Shown: positions 16,203-24,658, counted from the first letter of the stretch. The stretch: DNA of 46,001 nt from Massiliimalia sp050943535 (GCA_050943535.1 JBMNPJ010000015.1:1-46001); one strand, 5' to 3'. Program-made: numbers and translations. Notes: generated by a model not told the origin, from the letters alone.

Positions 16203-18442
16203 GCTAATTCCTCCTTTGAAAGCTGGCTTTCGGCAATTTCCCGATAAGTCGGGCAGTTTTGCAATAGTTCTTTATGGGTACCGATGCCCATAATCTTTCC
16301 TTCATCCAGAACAATAATCTGCTCTGCATGCATAATAGTAGATACCCGCTGAGCAACAATCAGCACGGTTGCATCGGCAGTATCGGTTTTTAATGCTGCC
16401 CGCAGCTTGGCATCTGTTTTAAAGTCCAGCGCAGAAAAGCTGTCGTCAAAAATGCAGATCGGCGCTTTTTTCACCAGTGCTCTGGCAATGGATAAACGCT
16501 GACGCTGTCCGCCGGACACATTGGTTCCGCCCTGAGCGATTTCAGTATCAAATCCATTGGGGAGCTGTGAAATAAATTCGGTTGCCTGAGCGGTATCTGC
16601 CGCATGTTCCAGTTCCTGATCCTCTGCATGTTCTACCCCATATGCCAGATTAGATCGGATGTCCCCACTGAGCAGAATTCCCTTTTGAGGAACATATCCG
16701 ATATTTTCCCGCAGTTCATGCTGGGAAAGGTTCCGGATATCAATTCCATCAATGGTAATGCTGCCGGAAGTTACATCATAAAACCGGGGAATCAAATTAA
16801 CCAGTGTGGATTTTCCGCTTCCGGTAGAACCGATAAATGCGGTGGTCTGCCCTGGTCTTGCCGTAAAGGAGATATGTTCCAGTACATTTTCATCTGCATT
16901 TCCATAAGCAAAGCTTACATCATGGAAGGTCACTTCACCCTTTGCACGGCCGTTTTCAAAATGCTGTACTTCTTTTGCATCCTGAATATCACATTTGCTT
17001 TCCAGCAATTCTGCTACACGGTCTGCAGAAACAGAAGCTCTTGGAATCATAACAAACATCATGGAGATCATCAAAAAGCTCATAATAATCTGCATCGCGT
17101 ACTGCATAAATGCCATCATATCCCCTACCTGCATGGTAGCCTGTTCAATTTGATGACTTCCAACCCAGATAATCAGCAAAGTAACTCCGTTCATCACCAG
17201 CATCATCACCGGCATCAGCATAACCATCACTCTGCTGACAAACAACGTGTTTGCTGTCAGATTTTTATTTGCGGTATCAAACCGTTCTTCCTCAAAATCC
17301 TGTGTAGCAAATGCACGGATTACCATCATACCGGACAGATTTTCCCGGCTAACCAGATTCAGACGGTCAATTAAGTTCTGCATTTTCTTAAATTTTGGCA
17401 TTGCCACCTGCAGCATAAGGAAGATGACGCCCAGCAGAATAATTACCGCCAAAGCAATCACCCAAGCCATACTGGAAGATTTGCTCAGCGCCATAAAGGT
17501 ACCGCCAATCCCCAAAATTGGGGCATAGCATACCATTCGAAGTCCCATGGTAATCAGCATTTGAATTTGGGTTACGTCGTTGGTGCTTCGGGTAATCAAA
17601 CTTGCTGTAGAAAAGTGGTCAAATTCTCCGCTGGAAAAGCTGGTAACTTTCCGGAAAATATCTCTTCGCAGATCTCTAGCCACTCCGGCACCGGTACGGC
17701 TGGCAAAGAATCCTACTCCGATAGAACAAAGCATCAATCCCAAGCTCATCAGCAGCATTTTTCCGCCTGCCAGTAAAATATACTGGGTCTGCATAGAATC
17801 TGTATCTGCACCCAGTTCTACATAAAAGCTCTTTACAAACACTCCTGCGGTCTGGCTGGTCATGGTTTCAGACATGGACGCAGCAGTATCAATAGAAGCT
17901 TCAATCTGTTCTTTTGGAATCATGGGAAGCATTTGCCCAAACTGTTCCAGCATTTGCGTATCTAAAGTTCCGCTTTCGCTGTCTCCCCCTAAATCAGCTT
18001 GTTCCTGCTGCCCTTGATCTTTCATGCTGTTGGTGGCAAAATCCATCACCGCATACATGGACCGGGACAGGATGTCATCCAGCTTTTGCTGATCGGAATC
18101 ATTCAGCTCTTTTTGATACCGTGTATCTATTTCTGCAGCATTGGGCCATTTTTCTAAAAATTTCTCCCACTCTTCCCCCTGCAGGTCATTGGCATCCAGA
18201 TAGCAGGACTGGACAAACTCTTTGTCTTCTTCTGTTATAAAATTCCCCAATAAATCCAGCATATCAGAAGATACTGCCTGCGGGGAAATTTCCTCAATTC
18301 CACCTTTTTGAATCCCTACATTTACAATGTCGCTCATCATATTGGGCAAGTTTAAATCCAGCACTGCCTGCCCCAACAGCAAAATCAATGCCGCGATCAA
18401 CATTCCCACAAAAGGCTTCATATATTTTGCAAGCTTTTTCAA
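16199..18442 (-). CDS. ABC exporter half with degenerate NBD and large ectodomain
   Basis: A protein of 747 residues, longer than the usual 570-620. TM1 (about residues 10-30) is followed by an extra region of about 190 residues before TM2. It is polar and acidic, so probably extracytoplasmic. The NBD has Walker A GSTGSGKST and signature VSGGQRQRL. Walker B reads ICIFDDSFSALD, with Asp in place of the catalytic Glu, and the switch position reads VAQRVST with Gln in place of His. This is the non-catalytic site of a heterodimeric exporter. The start is TTG at 18442, with GGGAGG 8 nt upstream and 14 nt after the MarR gene. Confidence 0.9.
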   Translation of the reverse strand: MKKLAKYMKPFVGMLIAALILLLGQAVLDLNLPNMMSDIVNVGIQKGGIEEISPQAVSSDMLDLLGNFITEEDKEFVQSCYLDANDLQGEEWEKFLEKWPNAAEIDTRYQKELNDSDQQKLDDILSRSMYAVMDFATNSMKDQGQQEQADLGGDSESGTLDTQMLEQFGQMLPMIPKEQIEASIDTAASMSETMTSQTAGVFVKSFYVELGADTDSMQTQYILLAGGKMLLMSLGLMLCSIGVGFFASRTGAGVARDLRRDIFRKVTSFSSGEFDHFSTASLITRSTNDVTQIQMLITMGLRMVCYAPILGIGGTFMALSKSSSMAWVIALAVIILLGVIFLMLQVAMPKFKKMQNLIDRLNLVSRENLSGMMVIRAFATQDFEEERFDTANKNLTANTLFVSRVMVMLMPVMMLVMNGVTLLIIWVGSHQIEQATMQVGDMMAFMQYAMQIIMSFLMISMMFVMIPRASVSADRVAELLESKCDIQDAKEVQHFENGRAKGEVTFHDVSFAYGNADENVLEHISFTARPGQTTAFIGSTGSGKSTLVNLIPRFYDVTSGSITIDGIDIRNLSQHELRENIGYVPQKGILLSGDIRSNLAYGVEHAEDQELEHAADTAQATEFISQLPNGFDTEIAQGGTNVSGGQRQRLSIARALVKKAPICIFDDSFSALDFKTDAKLRAALKTDTADATVLIVAQRVSTIMHAEQIIVLDEGKIMGIGTHKELLQNCPTYREIAESQLSKEELA

Positions 18443-18456
18443 TGGTTCTGCCTCCC

Positions 18457-18954
18457 TTAAGTCAAATGTGTTTCCTCTGTCAAATGATTGGATTCCCCTG
18501 CGGAAGAATCCTCCAAAACCTGTGCCAGTTCTTCCAAAAGTCCCATCAGCTGTCTGGACTTTTCAGGCCCCATTTTTTTGAGCATTTCCTGAATTTTGGC
18601 ATCAAACCGGGAACAGGCTTCCTTGGCAATGGCTGCACCTGCATCAGTCAGGCGAATATAAGTATTTCTCCTGTCCGTACAGTCGGTGACCCGCTCTACC
18701 AGTCCCTGCTGTTCCAGCACATTAATTTTTTGGCTCACCCCCGCCGCAGAATGTCCCAGCAAATGGGCCAATTCCGTAATTTTGGCTCCAGGCGCATTGC
18801 TGTCTCGCAGACAAACCCGTTTCACAGCCATCAATACCCCAAACAATGATTTGTTTACCTTTTCGGTTGGGCTAAAGCTGATCCACGCCTTTCGCACCTT
18901 ATCCATCGCCGCAAAAAATTCTAAAGTAGAAACTGCGGCGTCTTGTTTTGGCAC
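18457..18954 (-). CDS. MarR-family regulator of the ABC exporter operon
   Basis: A protein of 165 residues, first gene of a three-gene operon with the two ABC halves. The winged-helix core runs LAHLLGHSAAGVSQKINVLEQQGLVERVTDCTDRRNTYIRLTD, with the usual DxR-type wing. Helices at both ends form the dimer interface. The start is GTG at 18954, with AGGAGGG 6 nt upstream. It probably represses its own operon through the palindrome at 18991-19005 and is released by exported compounds; that is inferred. Confidence 0.87.
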   Translation of the reverse strand: MPKQDAAVSTLEFFAAMDKVRKAWISFSPTEKVNKSLFGVLMAVKRVCLRDSNAPGAKITELAHLLGHSAAGVSQKINVLEQQGLVERVTDCTDRRNTYIRLTDAGAAIAKEACSRFDAKIQEMLKKMGPEKSRQLMGLLEELAQVLEDSSAGESNHLTEETHLT

Positions 18955-18990
18955 AGCGCTCCCTCCTTTTTTATTTTATAAATTTAATAA

Positions 18991-19058
18991 ACTTAATAGT
19001 TAAGTATCTTAAATTTATTTGCACAGTATAGTGTATCAAAGGCGTTTTTTACTGTCAA
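18991..19058 (-). promoter_or_regulatory. Promoter and MarR operator of the ABC exporter operon
   Basis: On the minus strand TTGACA (19058-19053) and TACACT (19035-19030) are 17 nt apart. Downstream, ACTTAA-TAG-TTAAGT (18991-19005) is a perfect palindrome in the leader, suited to MarR binding. Confidence 0.6.
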
Positions 19059-19138
19059 GGGAAAAACTTTCAAATTCATATTCTGTTCACGATAATTCAA
19101 AAAACAGACATTGTTGGAACAAAAGTCCATAGATCATG

Positions 19139-19167
19139 TGGACAAAATAAGCGGTATTTGCTACAAT
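19139..19167 (+). promoter_or_regulatory. Promoter of the GGADGPTAIF mini-protein gene
   Basis: TGGACA (19139-19144) and TACAAT (19162-19167) are 17 nt apart, about 50 nt before the ATG. Confidence 0.65.
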
Positions 19168-19219
19168 AAAATTCATAAACATCTGTAATTTTTATTTCCT
19201 TCTCAAAAGGAGGTTCTGT

Positions 19220-19450
19220 ATGAAAAAGATTGTGATCCTGTTGGCATGTATTCTCGTTGCTGTTGTATTAGGCGTCGCGCTGTTCTTTCTTTTCACAGTT
19301 CCCCAAGGGTCCCTGGGCATTATTGGAGGAGCCGATGGTCCCACTGCCATATTTGTAACCTGCAGTCTCAATCTTCCTCAAATTTTTTTGATTGTTGGCA
19401 TCATTATTTTCGGTGCGGCAGTTTTTTTATGGAAGAAAAAGAAAAAATAA
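19220..19450 (+). CDS. Mini membrane protein with OadB-type GGADGPTAIF motif
   Basis: A protein of 76 residues. TM1 covers about residues 3-27. A loop with the motif GIIGGADGPTAIFV follows at about residues 33-46, then TM2 at about 50-69 and a KKKKK tail. The motif matches the Na+-binding region of the beta subunit of sodium-pumping decarboxylases (OadB/MmdB/GcdB), proteins of about 370-430 residues. Here only that hairpin remains, with a good ribosome site (AAAGGAGG) and its own promoter, so it looks like an intact small gene rather than a fragment. It is followed 39 nt later by a DUF4241-like gene. Function unknown. Confidence 0.75.
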   Translation: MKKIVILLACILVAVVLGVALFFLFTVPQGSLGIIGGADGPTAIFVTCSLNLPQIFLIVGIIIFGAAVFLWKKKKK

Positions 19451-19489
19451 ATTTAATTACCATATCAAAACAAAGGAGTATTAAACACT

Positions 19490-20170
19490 ATGCATGAATA
19501 TAATCCCAAACTGGCACCTGCCATGGATTTAAACGACTATTTTTCCAACAATGAATTCCAAGTGCTGGATATTGGCAGTATCCAGCTTACCAGCGGCAAA
19601 CTGGTAGCGGGAGATCCTTTGGGATTTCTCCCCTATTCTGAAACCATTGCCTTTAAACAGACATTTCCTACCGGACGGTATCCTGTTTCCCTGTCTGTAT
19701 TCCATTCCGAAGAATACGGCGACCGATATCTGGCAGCTAAACTGACCATCACCAAAGAAAAACCAGTACAGTTTCAGCTGGCACTGAAAGGCAAGGAAAG
19801 AGCAGCCGACCTGAAAGAAGGAGAATTTTTCGGGATTTGGGTCACCACTGGTCTTGCGGCATTGTGCGATGCCAAAACCCAGCAGCAGCTTTGCCGTTTT
19901 GCCGATACCTGGCATAAACAGCATCCAAACGGCAACCTGTATGACGACTATTTTGCCGGCCTGTTTGAAGAAAGCTATCAAAAACATCCTAAGTTCCAGC
20001 GCCCTGGCGGCGACTGGGCTTATTGGAGCGATTCCCAAGGCGGGGATATGCTCATGTTTAACAGCGGATTTGGAGACGGCGTCTACCCCTGTTATTTAGG
20101 TTATGATAAAAACGGAAAACTCTGCTGTGCTATCCTACAGTTTATTTCTCCCGCTGAATTGGAAGAATAA
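19490..20170 (+). CDS. DUF4241-like protein
   Basis: A soluble protein of 226 residues. The pattern LTSGKLVAGDPLGF, TGRYPVSLSV, AAKLTI, GLAALCD and a late DMLMFNSGFGDGVYPCYLGYD is typical of DUF4241 proteins. No catalytic motif or signal peptide can be assigned. AAAGGAG precedes the ATG. The short gap after the mini membrane gene suggests co-transcription. The role is unknown. Confidence 0.72.
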   Translation: MHEYNPKLAPAMDLNDYFSNNEFQVLDIGSIQLTSGKLVAGDPLGFLPYSETIAFKQTFPTGRYPVSLSVFHSEEYGDRYLAAKLTITKEKPVQFQLALKGKERAADLKEGEFFGIWVTTGLAALCDAKTQQQLCRFADTWHKQHPNGNLYDDYFAGLFEESYQKHPKFQRPGGDWAYWSDSQGGDMLMFNSGFGDGVYPCYLGYDKNGKLCCAILQFISPAELEE

Positions 20171-20221
20171 ATTCGAAGAATAAATTCTTTATCCAGCAAC
20201 AGTATTTATGAATGTTGACCC

Positions 20222-20275
20222 TTGACAATTGATACTGCCCTCCTTATAATTAACAATGTTAACTATAAGGAGGGC
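20222..20275 (+). promoter_or_regulatory. Consensus promoter inside a 39-nt near-perfect palindrome
   Basis: TTGACA (20222-20227) and TATAAT (20245-20250) are perfect consensus boxes 17 nt apart. The -10 box and the ribosome site lie in opposite arms of an inverted repeat, 20237-20275. Its 18-nt arms match at 17 positions and the spacer is AAT. The inner core TTAAC-AAT-GTTAA is a likely MarR operator at the transcription start. Confidence 0.75.
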
Positions 20276-20285
20276 GATTTTTATT

Positions 20286-20717
20286 TTGGATATTCATTGG
20301 ATGGAAATGGTGCGATATCAACAGCAAATACAAAAATTATCCCGTTTACTTCTTCCTGTCAAACATCCGGAAATCACAGCCAGCGAATGCGAACTATTGG
20401 CCTGGCTTTACCTGGATCCGGAGAAAAATACACCTGCTATGCTAAGCCAATGCAGCGGTATGAAAAAAGAGGCCGTCAGCCGTTGTCTCAAAAATCTGCA
20501 TGATAAACAATATATTGCAAAACAACCTCATTCCGATGACGAACGCAGTTATCAAATATCCCTGACAGAAACTGGACTGACGCAGCTGAAAAAGGGATAC
20601 GAAATGATTCTGCAGCCTTTTTACGATCTCTGGAGAGAGATTGGACCGGATTTTCAGGAGTTTTTAAAATATGCTGATAAAGTTGTCAGCCATCTTGAAG
20701 AAAATGAACGGAGGTAA
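20286..20717 (+). CDS. MarR-family transcriptional regulator
   Basis: About 143 residues. The winged helix runs ITASECELLAWLYLDPEKNTPAMLSQCSGMKKEAVSRCLKNL in sense, with the wing at KQPHSDDERSYQISLTETG. A TTG start at 20286 is preferred, with AAGGAGGG 11 nt upstream; an ATG at 20301 lacks a ribosome site. Its promoter lies within the palindrome at 20237-20275, so autorepression is likely. It is followed 7 nt later by the FUSC-like membrane gene, its probable target. Confidence 0.8.
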   Translation: MDIHWMEMVRYQQQIQKLSRLLLPVKHPEITASECELLAWLYLDPEKNTPAMLSQCSGMKKEAVSRCLKNLHDKQYIAKQPHSDDERSYQISLTETGLTQLKKGYEMILQPFYDLWREIGPDFQEFLKYADKVVSHLEENERR

Positions 20718-20724
20718 TGGATTT

Positions 20725-21786
20725 ATGATGGATTTCTACCGCATTTTACAGATGGATCCTTCCATCATTAAAGCAAAAATCCGCACAAGCAGTACCCAAA
20801 AAGAAAAAAGATTTTTGTGGTTTGCCATGGCTATACGCTCTGCACTGATTGTAGCTTTTGCAATTCTGTTCATCGGTTTCTTTTCCGCAGTATTTGGGTC
20901 AGAAAACACCCCGATGGCAGTTGCTTTATTCTGTATTATGCTGGGAATTCGCTTTGTAAATTTTGAATACTGTATCAAAGACTCCATGATCACTCTGGCT
21001 GTTTCCCTTTTACTTTTGCTGATTGCGCCAACTTTAGTAACTGTTGTTCCTAAAATTTTAATTCCGGTGATTCATTTTGCAGCTTTTGGCGGAATTCTGT
21101 ATATGACCTGTCAGCGTCCTGAACTGGGAAACGGAGGACTTTACAACTTTGCATATGTCTATCTGGTAGGAAATCCTGTCAGTGGACAGCTGTTGATTCA
21201 GCGGGGACTTTTAACTGCAGTAGGATACTTTATCTGCGGACTGATTCTACTTGCAAAACACCGTCATATGCATCGCGATATCCGCTTTCACCATGTGATA
21301 AAAGGATTCAGCCTGCGCAATCCGGTACATCTTTGGCAGCTGCGGATGGCGATTGGGGTCAGCCTGGTACTGACTGCCGGAAGTCTGCTGCATGTAGAGC
21401 GTTTTATGTGGATGGGGTTTGCCTGTGCATCCTTATTGTGTACCTATCCCTATTCCGGAAATATTTCTGAACGATCTTGGCATCGAATTTTAGGCGCCGT
21501 TATGGGATCCTTTGCCTTTTTCCTGATTTTCCAGCTGACACCTTCCTCCTGGCATTTCCTTTTGGGACCGTTGGGGGGACTGTGTCTTGGATTTTGCACA
21601 GACTACCGCTGGAAAACCGCTATGAACTGTTTTGGTGCGCTGATGCTGGGAGCCGGAATTTACGGAATCCAAGGAGCTGTCGTACTGCGTATTTGGGATA
21701 CCATTCTTGGGGTAATATTCGCTTTGCTGTTTTCTGTTCTTTTTCATAAAATTGTTGGGCTGAAAATGATCCCTGATCAAGCATGA
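20725..21786 (+). CDS. FUSC-like membrane protein (possible aromatic acid/small-molecule exporter)
   Basis: About 353 residues. Two clusters of hydrophobic segments are visible: one at about residues 30-130 and another at about 150-345. They are separated by a basic cytoplasmic loop (KHRHMHRDIRFHH). The repeated four-TM layout resembles the FUSC/AaeB-like superfamily, but no single diagnostic motif was seen. GGAGGT 9 nt before the ATG at 20725 sets the start. Coupling with a MarR gene supports efflux, as inference. Its terminator appears displaced to 22036 by a repeat element. Confidence 0.62.
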   Translation: MMDFYRILQMDPSIIKAKIRTSSTQKEKRFLWFAMAIRSALIVAFAILFIGFFSAVFGSENTPMAVALFCIMLGIRFVNFEYCIKDSMITLAVSLLLLLIAPTLVTVVPKILIPVIHFAAFGGILYMTCQRPELGNGGLYNFAYVYLVGNPVSGQLLIQRGLLTAVGYFICGLILLAKHRHMHRDIRFHHVIKGFSLRNPVHLWQLRMAIGVSLVLTAGSLLHVERFMWMGFACASLLCTYPYSGNISERSWHRILGAVMGSFAFFLIFQLTPSSWHFLLGPLGGLCLGFCTDYRWKTAMNCFGALMLGAGIYGIQGAVVLRIWDTILGVIFALLFSVLFHKIVGLKMIPDQA

Positions 21787-22036
21787 TAAATGTTGCATAA
21801 ATTTTTGTTTTTGGGGATTCTTAAGGGACACTTGTCCCTTAAGCCGTCGGAGACAAATTTTTAATTTTTTATATGTGCTGCATAAGCCCACCGGGTAGAA
21901 CCCGGCGTCAACCGCCTTCGGTATATACTCTGTCAGTAAAGCTGAAATTATTATCTTTTCTGTCTCAATTAATAGAGTACGAATATAGTGTGATTGCTCC
22001 ACCGCTAGATGGTAAAACTTTTTTTACAATATATTG
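21787..22036 (+). repeat. Dispersed structured repeat, copy A
   Basis: It begins TTGCATAAATTTTTGT. A hairpin (TTAAGGGA at 21821-21828, TCCCTTAA at 21835-21842) is followed by GCCGTCGGAGACAAATTTTT, shared with copy B. The middle has a GGGCTTAT-related module and short GC stems. The right end, CTTTTTTTACAATAT, lies against the terminator at 22036. No plausible coding region is seen. Confidence 0.75.
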
Positions 22037-22075
22037 GGAGTACCGCAAAACACGCGGTACTCCCTGTTTTATTTT
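22036..22075 (+). terminator. Terminator for the FUSC-like gene, beyond repeat copy A
   Basis: GGGAGTACCGC and GCGGTACTCCC form an 11-bp perfect stem with a 7-nt loop, followed by TGTTTTATTTTATT. It also separates the convergent PHP gene. Confidence 0.85.
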
Positions 22076-22094
22076 ATTCTATTTCAAGATAGAT

Positions 22095-22763
22095 TTATAA
22101 CTTTGTACAGATTAAATCTGCCTGATGCTGCAGCATGGAAACCAGATGGTGAATATCCTTGGCCTTTTCCGGCACCAGGATTCCGCCCTGGCCTCCGCAT
22201 CGGGAAACATGATAATCCGAACCGCTCACCATGGAAAGTCCAAATTTTTTCGCCCATATCGCCGCAATATCATTTCGGGAATCATGGCTGGGGTTTCCGT
22301 TGTGCACTTCCATTCCATCCAACAGTGCCGGATCTGAAATGGTCATTCCTGTGCGAAACGGATGTGCCTGATAAATCACTGCACCATGCTGATGGGCAAG
22401 GCGGGAGAAAGATTCCAGATCCATTGCCATCAAATCTCCGTGTTCATAGAGAAAATTTTCTTCAAATCCATAAACCAGATAGTCATTGGCACAATCATAA
22501 AAAGTCAGTTCCATTCCCAGCAACACCTGCAGCCGATCCCCAGCGGCCTGTCTGGTATGATGATACCCTGCAAGAAAATAATCCACCTTTTCTTCCCAAC
22601 TTTGGAATCTGCGCCGAAGAAACGTGTACTGGTTCATGTGATTTGTCAAAACCACCCCTGTATATCCTTTCTGAATATACTCTTCCACAAGACATTGAGG
22701 AGTCACTTGTGCACAAATGCTCACATCATTGGTGTGGGCATGCATTTCATAACGAAACTTCAT
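22095..22763 (-). CDS. PHP-domain phosphoesterase
   Basis: About 222 residues. The metal-binding motif EMHAHTND near the N-terminus, VLTNHMN, GMELTF, YQAHPFR and GSDYHV are the ordered PHP-domain ligand sites. The family hydrolyses phosphoesters such as histidinol phosphate, nucleotides or DNA ends; the substrate here is unknown. The frame reaches 22850, but GGGAGG 10 nt before the ATG at 22763 sets the start (MKFRYEMHAH). Confidence 0.82.
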   Translation of the reverse strand: MKFRYEMHAHTNDVSICAQVTPQCLVEEYIQKGYTGVVLTNHMNQYTFLRRRFQSWEEKVDYFLAGYHHTRQAAGDRLQVLLGMELTFYDCANDYLVYGFEENFLYEHGDLMAMDLESFSRLAHQHGAVIYQAHPFRTGMTISDPALLDGMEVHNGNPSHDSRNDIAAIWAKKFGLSMVSGSDYHVSRCGGQGGILVPEKAKDIHHLVSMLQHQADLICTKL

Positions 22764-22817
22764 ATTTTTGCTTCCTCCCTTTTCTCTCCACCAAAACATT
22801 TCCACCATATCAAAAGA

Positions 22818-22860
22818 GGGCTGCTGCAGTACCCACTTGTTTTGCAGCAACCCTTTTTTA
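22818..22860 (-). terminator. Terminator of ychF
   Basis: GGGCTGCTGCA and TGCAGCAACCC form an 11-bp stem with one mismatch. It lies between the ychF stop and the PHP start. Confidence 0.75.
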
Positions 22861-22861
22861 T

Positions 22862-23956
22862 TTATACATTGAAACGGAAATTTACAATATCTCCATCCTG
22901 CATCACATACTCTTTGCCTTCCAGACGAACCAAGCCTTTTTCCCGGGCATTTGCCATGGTTTCACAGGCTACCAGATCATCAAAGCTGACAATCTCTGCA
23001 CGGATAAATCCACGTTCAAAGTCAGTGTGAATCTTTCCTGCTGCCTGAGGTGCTTTGGTACCTCGAGTAATGGTCCATGCACGTACTTCGTCAGAACCTG
23101 CGGTCAAGAAAGAGATCAGTCCCAGCAGGGCATATCCTTCTTTGATGATTCGGTCCAGACCAGATTCTTTCAGGTTCAGTTCTTCCAAGAACATCGCCTT
23201 TTCTTCCGGTTCCATATCCACCATATCTTCTTCCATTTTAGCACAAATAGGAAGTACTGCTGCGTTTTCTTCTTTGGCAATTTCCAGCACTTCCTGATAG
23301 AACGGGCTGGCTTCAATGCCGTTTGCGAAATCATCTTCACACAGGTTTGCAGCATAGATAACGGGTTTATTGGAAAGCAACGGAGTGGTTTTAATCAGTT
23401 CCCGTTCTTCATCGGTAAAGTCAAATCCGCGGGCAGATTTTCCTTCTTCCATATAAGCTTTCAGACGTTCCAGAAAATCTACTTCTGCCTGAACCTTTTT
23501 ATCTGCTTTGGCAGCCTTAATGGCTTTTGCCAGACGGCGTTCCAGCATTTCCAGGTCGGAGAAAATCAGTTCCAGATTGATGGTTTCAATGTCCCGGCGA
23601 GGACCGATGGAACCATCTACATGGATAATATTATCGTCCTGGAAGCAGCGAACCACGTGAACAATAGCGTCTACTTCCCGGATATTTGACAGGAATTTAT
23701 TCCCCAGACCTTCCCCTTTGGAAGCTCCTTTTACAAGACCTGCAATATCTACAAACTCCAACACAGCCGGAGTAAATTTTTTCGGTTCATACATTTTTGC
23801 TAGAAAGTCCAGCCGTTCATCTGGAACAGAAACAACCCCTACGTTTGGTTCAATGGTACAGAAAGGGTAGTTGGCGGATTCGGCACCCGCATTGGTCAAA
23901 GCATTAAACAGGGTACTTTTCCCTACATTAGGAAGACCTACCATACCTAACTTCAT
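22862..23956 (-). CDS. ychF: Ribosome-binding GTPase/ATPase YchF (OLA1 family)
   Basis: 364 residues, the usual length. G1 is GLPNVGKST; the G3 region runs DIAGLVKGASKGEGLGNKFL; the NKxD element is replaced by AANLCEDD, as in this ATP-preferring family. The C-terminal TGS domain includes the conserved region around TRGTKAPQAAGKIHTDFE and ends in a GDIVNFRFNV strand. It associates with ribosomes and stress responses. The frame opens at a TTG at 23992, but the ATG at 23956 gives the canonical MKLGMVGLPN. Confidence 0.95.
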   Translation of the reverse strand: MKLGMVGLPNVGKSTLFNALTNAGAESANYPFCTIEPNVGVVSVPDERLDFLAKMYEPKKFTPAVLEFVDIAGLVKGASKGEGLGNKFLSNIREVDAIVHVVRCFQDDNIIHVDGSIGPRRDIETINLELIFSDLEMLERRLAKAIKAAKADKKVQAEVDFLERLKAYMEEGKSARGFDFTDEERELIKTTPLLSNKPVIYAANLCEDDFANGIEASPFYQEVLEIAKEENAAVLPICAKMEEDMVDMEPEEKAMFLEELNLKESGLDRIIKEGYALLGLISFLTAGSDEVRAWTITRGTKAPQAAGKIHTDFERGFIRAEIVSFDDLVACETMANAREKGLVRLEGKEYVMQDGDIVNFRFNV

Positions 23957-24087
23957 ATGTATCACGCATCCTTTTTTTATTTTACTGGGCAATTCTTTAT
24001 TTACAAACGCAAAACACTTTTCCGGATTTTCTGGTCAGTCATTTGCTCATGTTATTACAGTTTGATCATACAACCCATATCTAATTT

Positions 24088-24116
24088 ATTATACTGGAAA
24101 ACTGCCTTTGATTCAA
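24088..24116 (-). promoter_or_regulatory. Promoter of ychF
   Basis: On the minus strand TTGAAT (24116-24111) and TATAAT (24093-24088) are 17 nt apart. The leader to the ATG is about 125 nt. Confidence 0.7.
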
Positions 24117-24180
24117 GTAGCCGGGACAAAGTTTCTCATGTTTTATCATAACAAAACAAAAGTGATAAAATATCAGCTTA

Positions 24181-24480
24181 TCGATAGAGTATATGTCAAG
24201 AAAAAGTTGCACAAATTTTTATCTTTTTGGGATTCTTAAGGGATGTGAATCCCTTAAGCCGTCGGAGACAAATTTTTAAATTTTTCTTTTGTGGGCTTAT
24301 GTCGCCCACACCTGCAGCGGGCAGTGCCCGCACCCAACGACCACCTGACGGTGGAGCACCAACACTACGTTCGCACTTTGTCAGTTGGTTGTTTTCTAGA
24401 AAGCGCTGCGGCGCTAATCGTTCCAAAGAATCTGCTGTAATACTAATTTTCCAGTTTACATTACCTTTTTCTACAATCTG
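24181..24480 (+). repeat. Dispersed structured repeat, copy B
   Basis: It starts TCGATAGAGTATAT and reads on into AAGAAAAAGTTGCACA. The hairpin is TTAAGGGA (24236-24243) with TCCCTTAA (24250-24257), then GCCGTCGGAGACAAATTTTT. The right part has GCGGCGCTAATCGTTCCAAA and ends CTTTTTCTACAATCTG. Both ends match copy C, and the termini are weakly inverted relative to each other (AGAAAAAG/CTTTTTCT). No convincing coding region is seen. Confidence 0.8.
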
Positions 24481-24496
24481 AAAAATTTCGCCTTTT

Positions 24497-24658
24497 TCAT
24501 GGTTTCCGCCTTGCCAGGCTCAGACAGGCAACAGCCAGTACTAAGGGAACTACCCCATAGCCTGCACTGACTGTTCCGTCATGATACAGCACATATCCGG
24601 CTCCTGCCAGCGTCAAAACACTGAAAAGGATCGCCAAAGCGTTCAATAATTTTTTCAT
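24497..24658 (-). CDS. 53-residue hydrophobic membrane peptide
   Basis: Too short for most gene finders. It begins MKKLLNALAILFSVLTLAG, has a short polar middle (YHDGTVSAG), a second hydrophobic segment, and ends LARRKP. This gives two predicted membrane segments. GAGGG is correctly spaced before the ATG at 24658. It lies 39 nt after exonuclease III on the same strand and may be co-transcribed. I do not recognise a family. It ends 17 nt from repeat copy B. Confidence 0.6.
   Translation of the reverse strand: MKKLLNALAILFSVLTLAGAGYVLYHDGTVSAGYGVVPLVLAVACLSLARRKP

Noticed and set aside
22034..23689. 551-residue open frame on the plus strand
   Set aside because: It lies opposite the PHP and ychF genes, has low-complexity His/Phe-rich composition and no domain. 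It is an antisense shadow.
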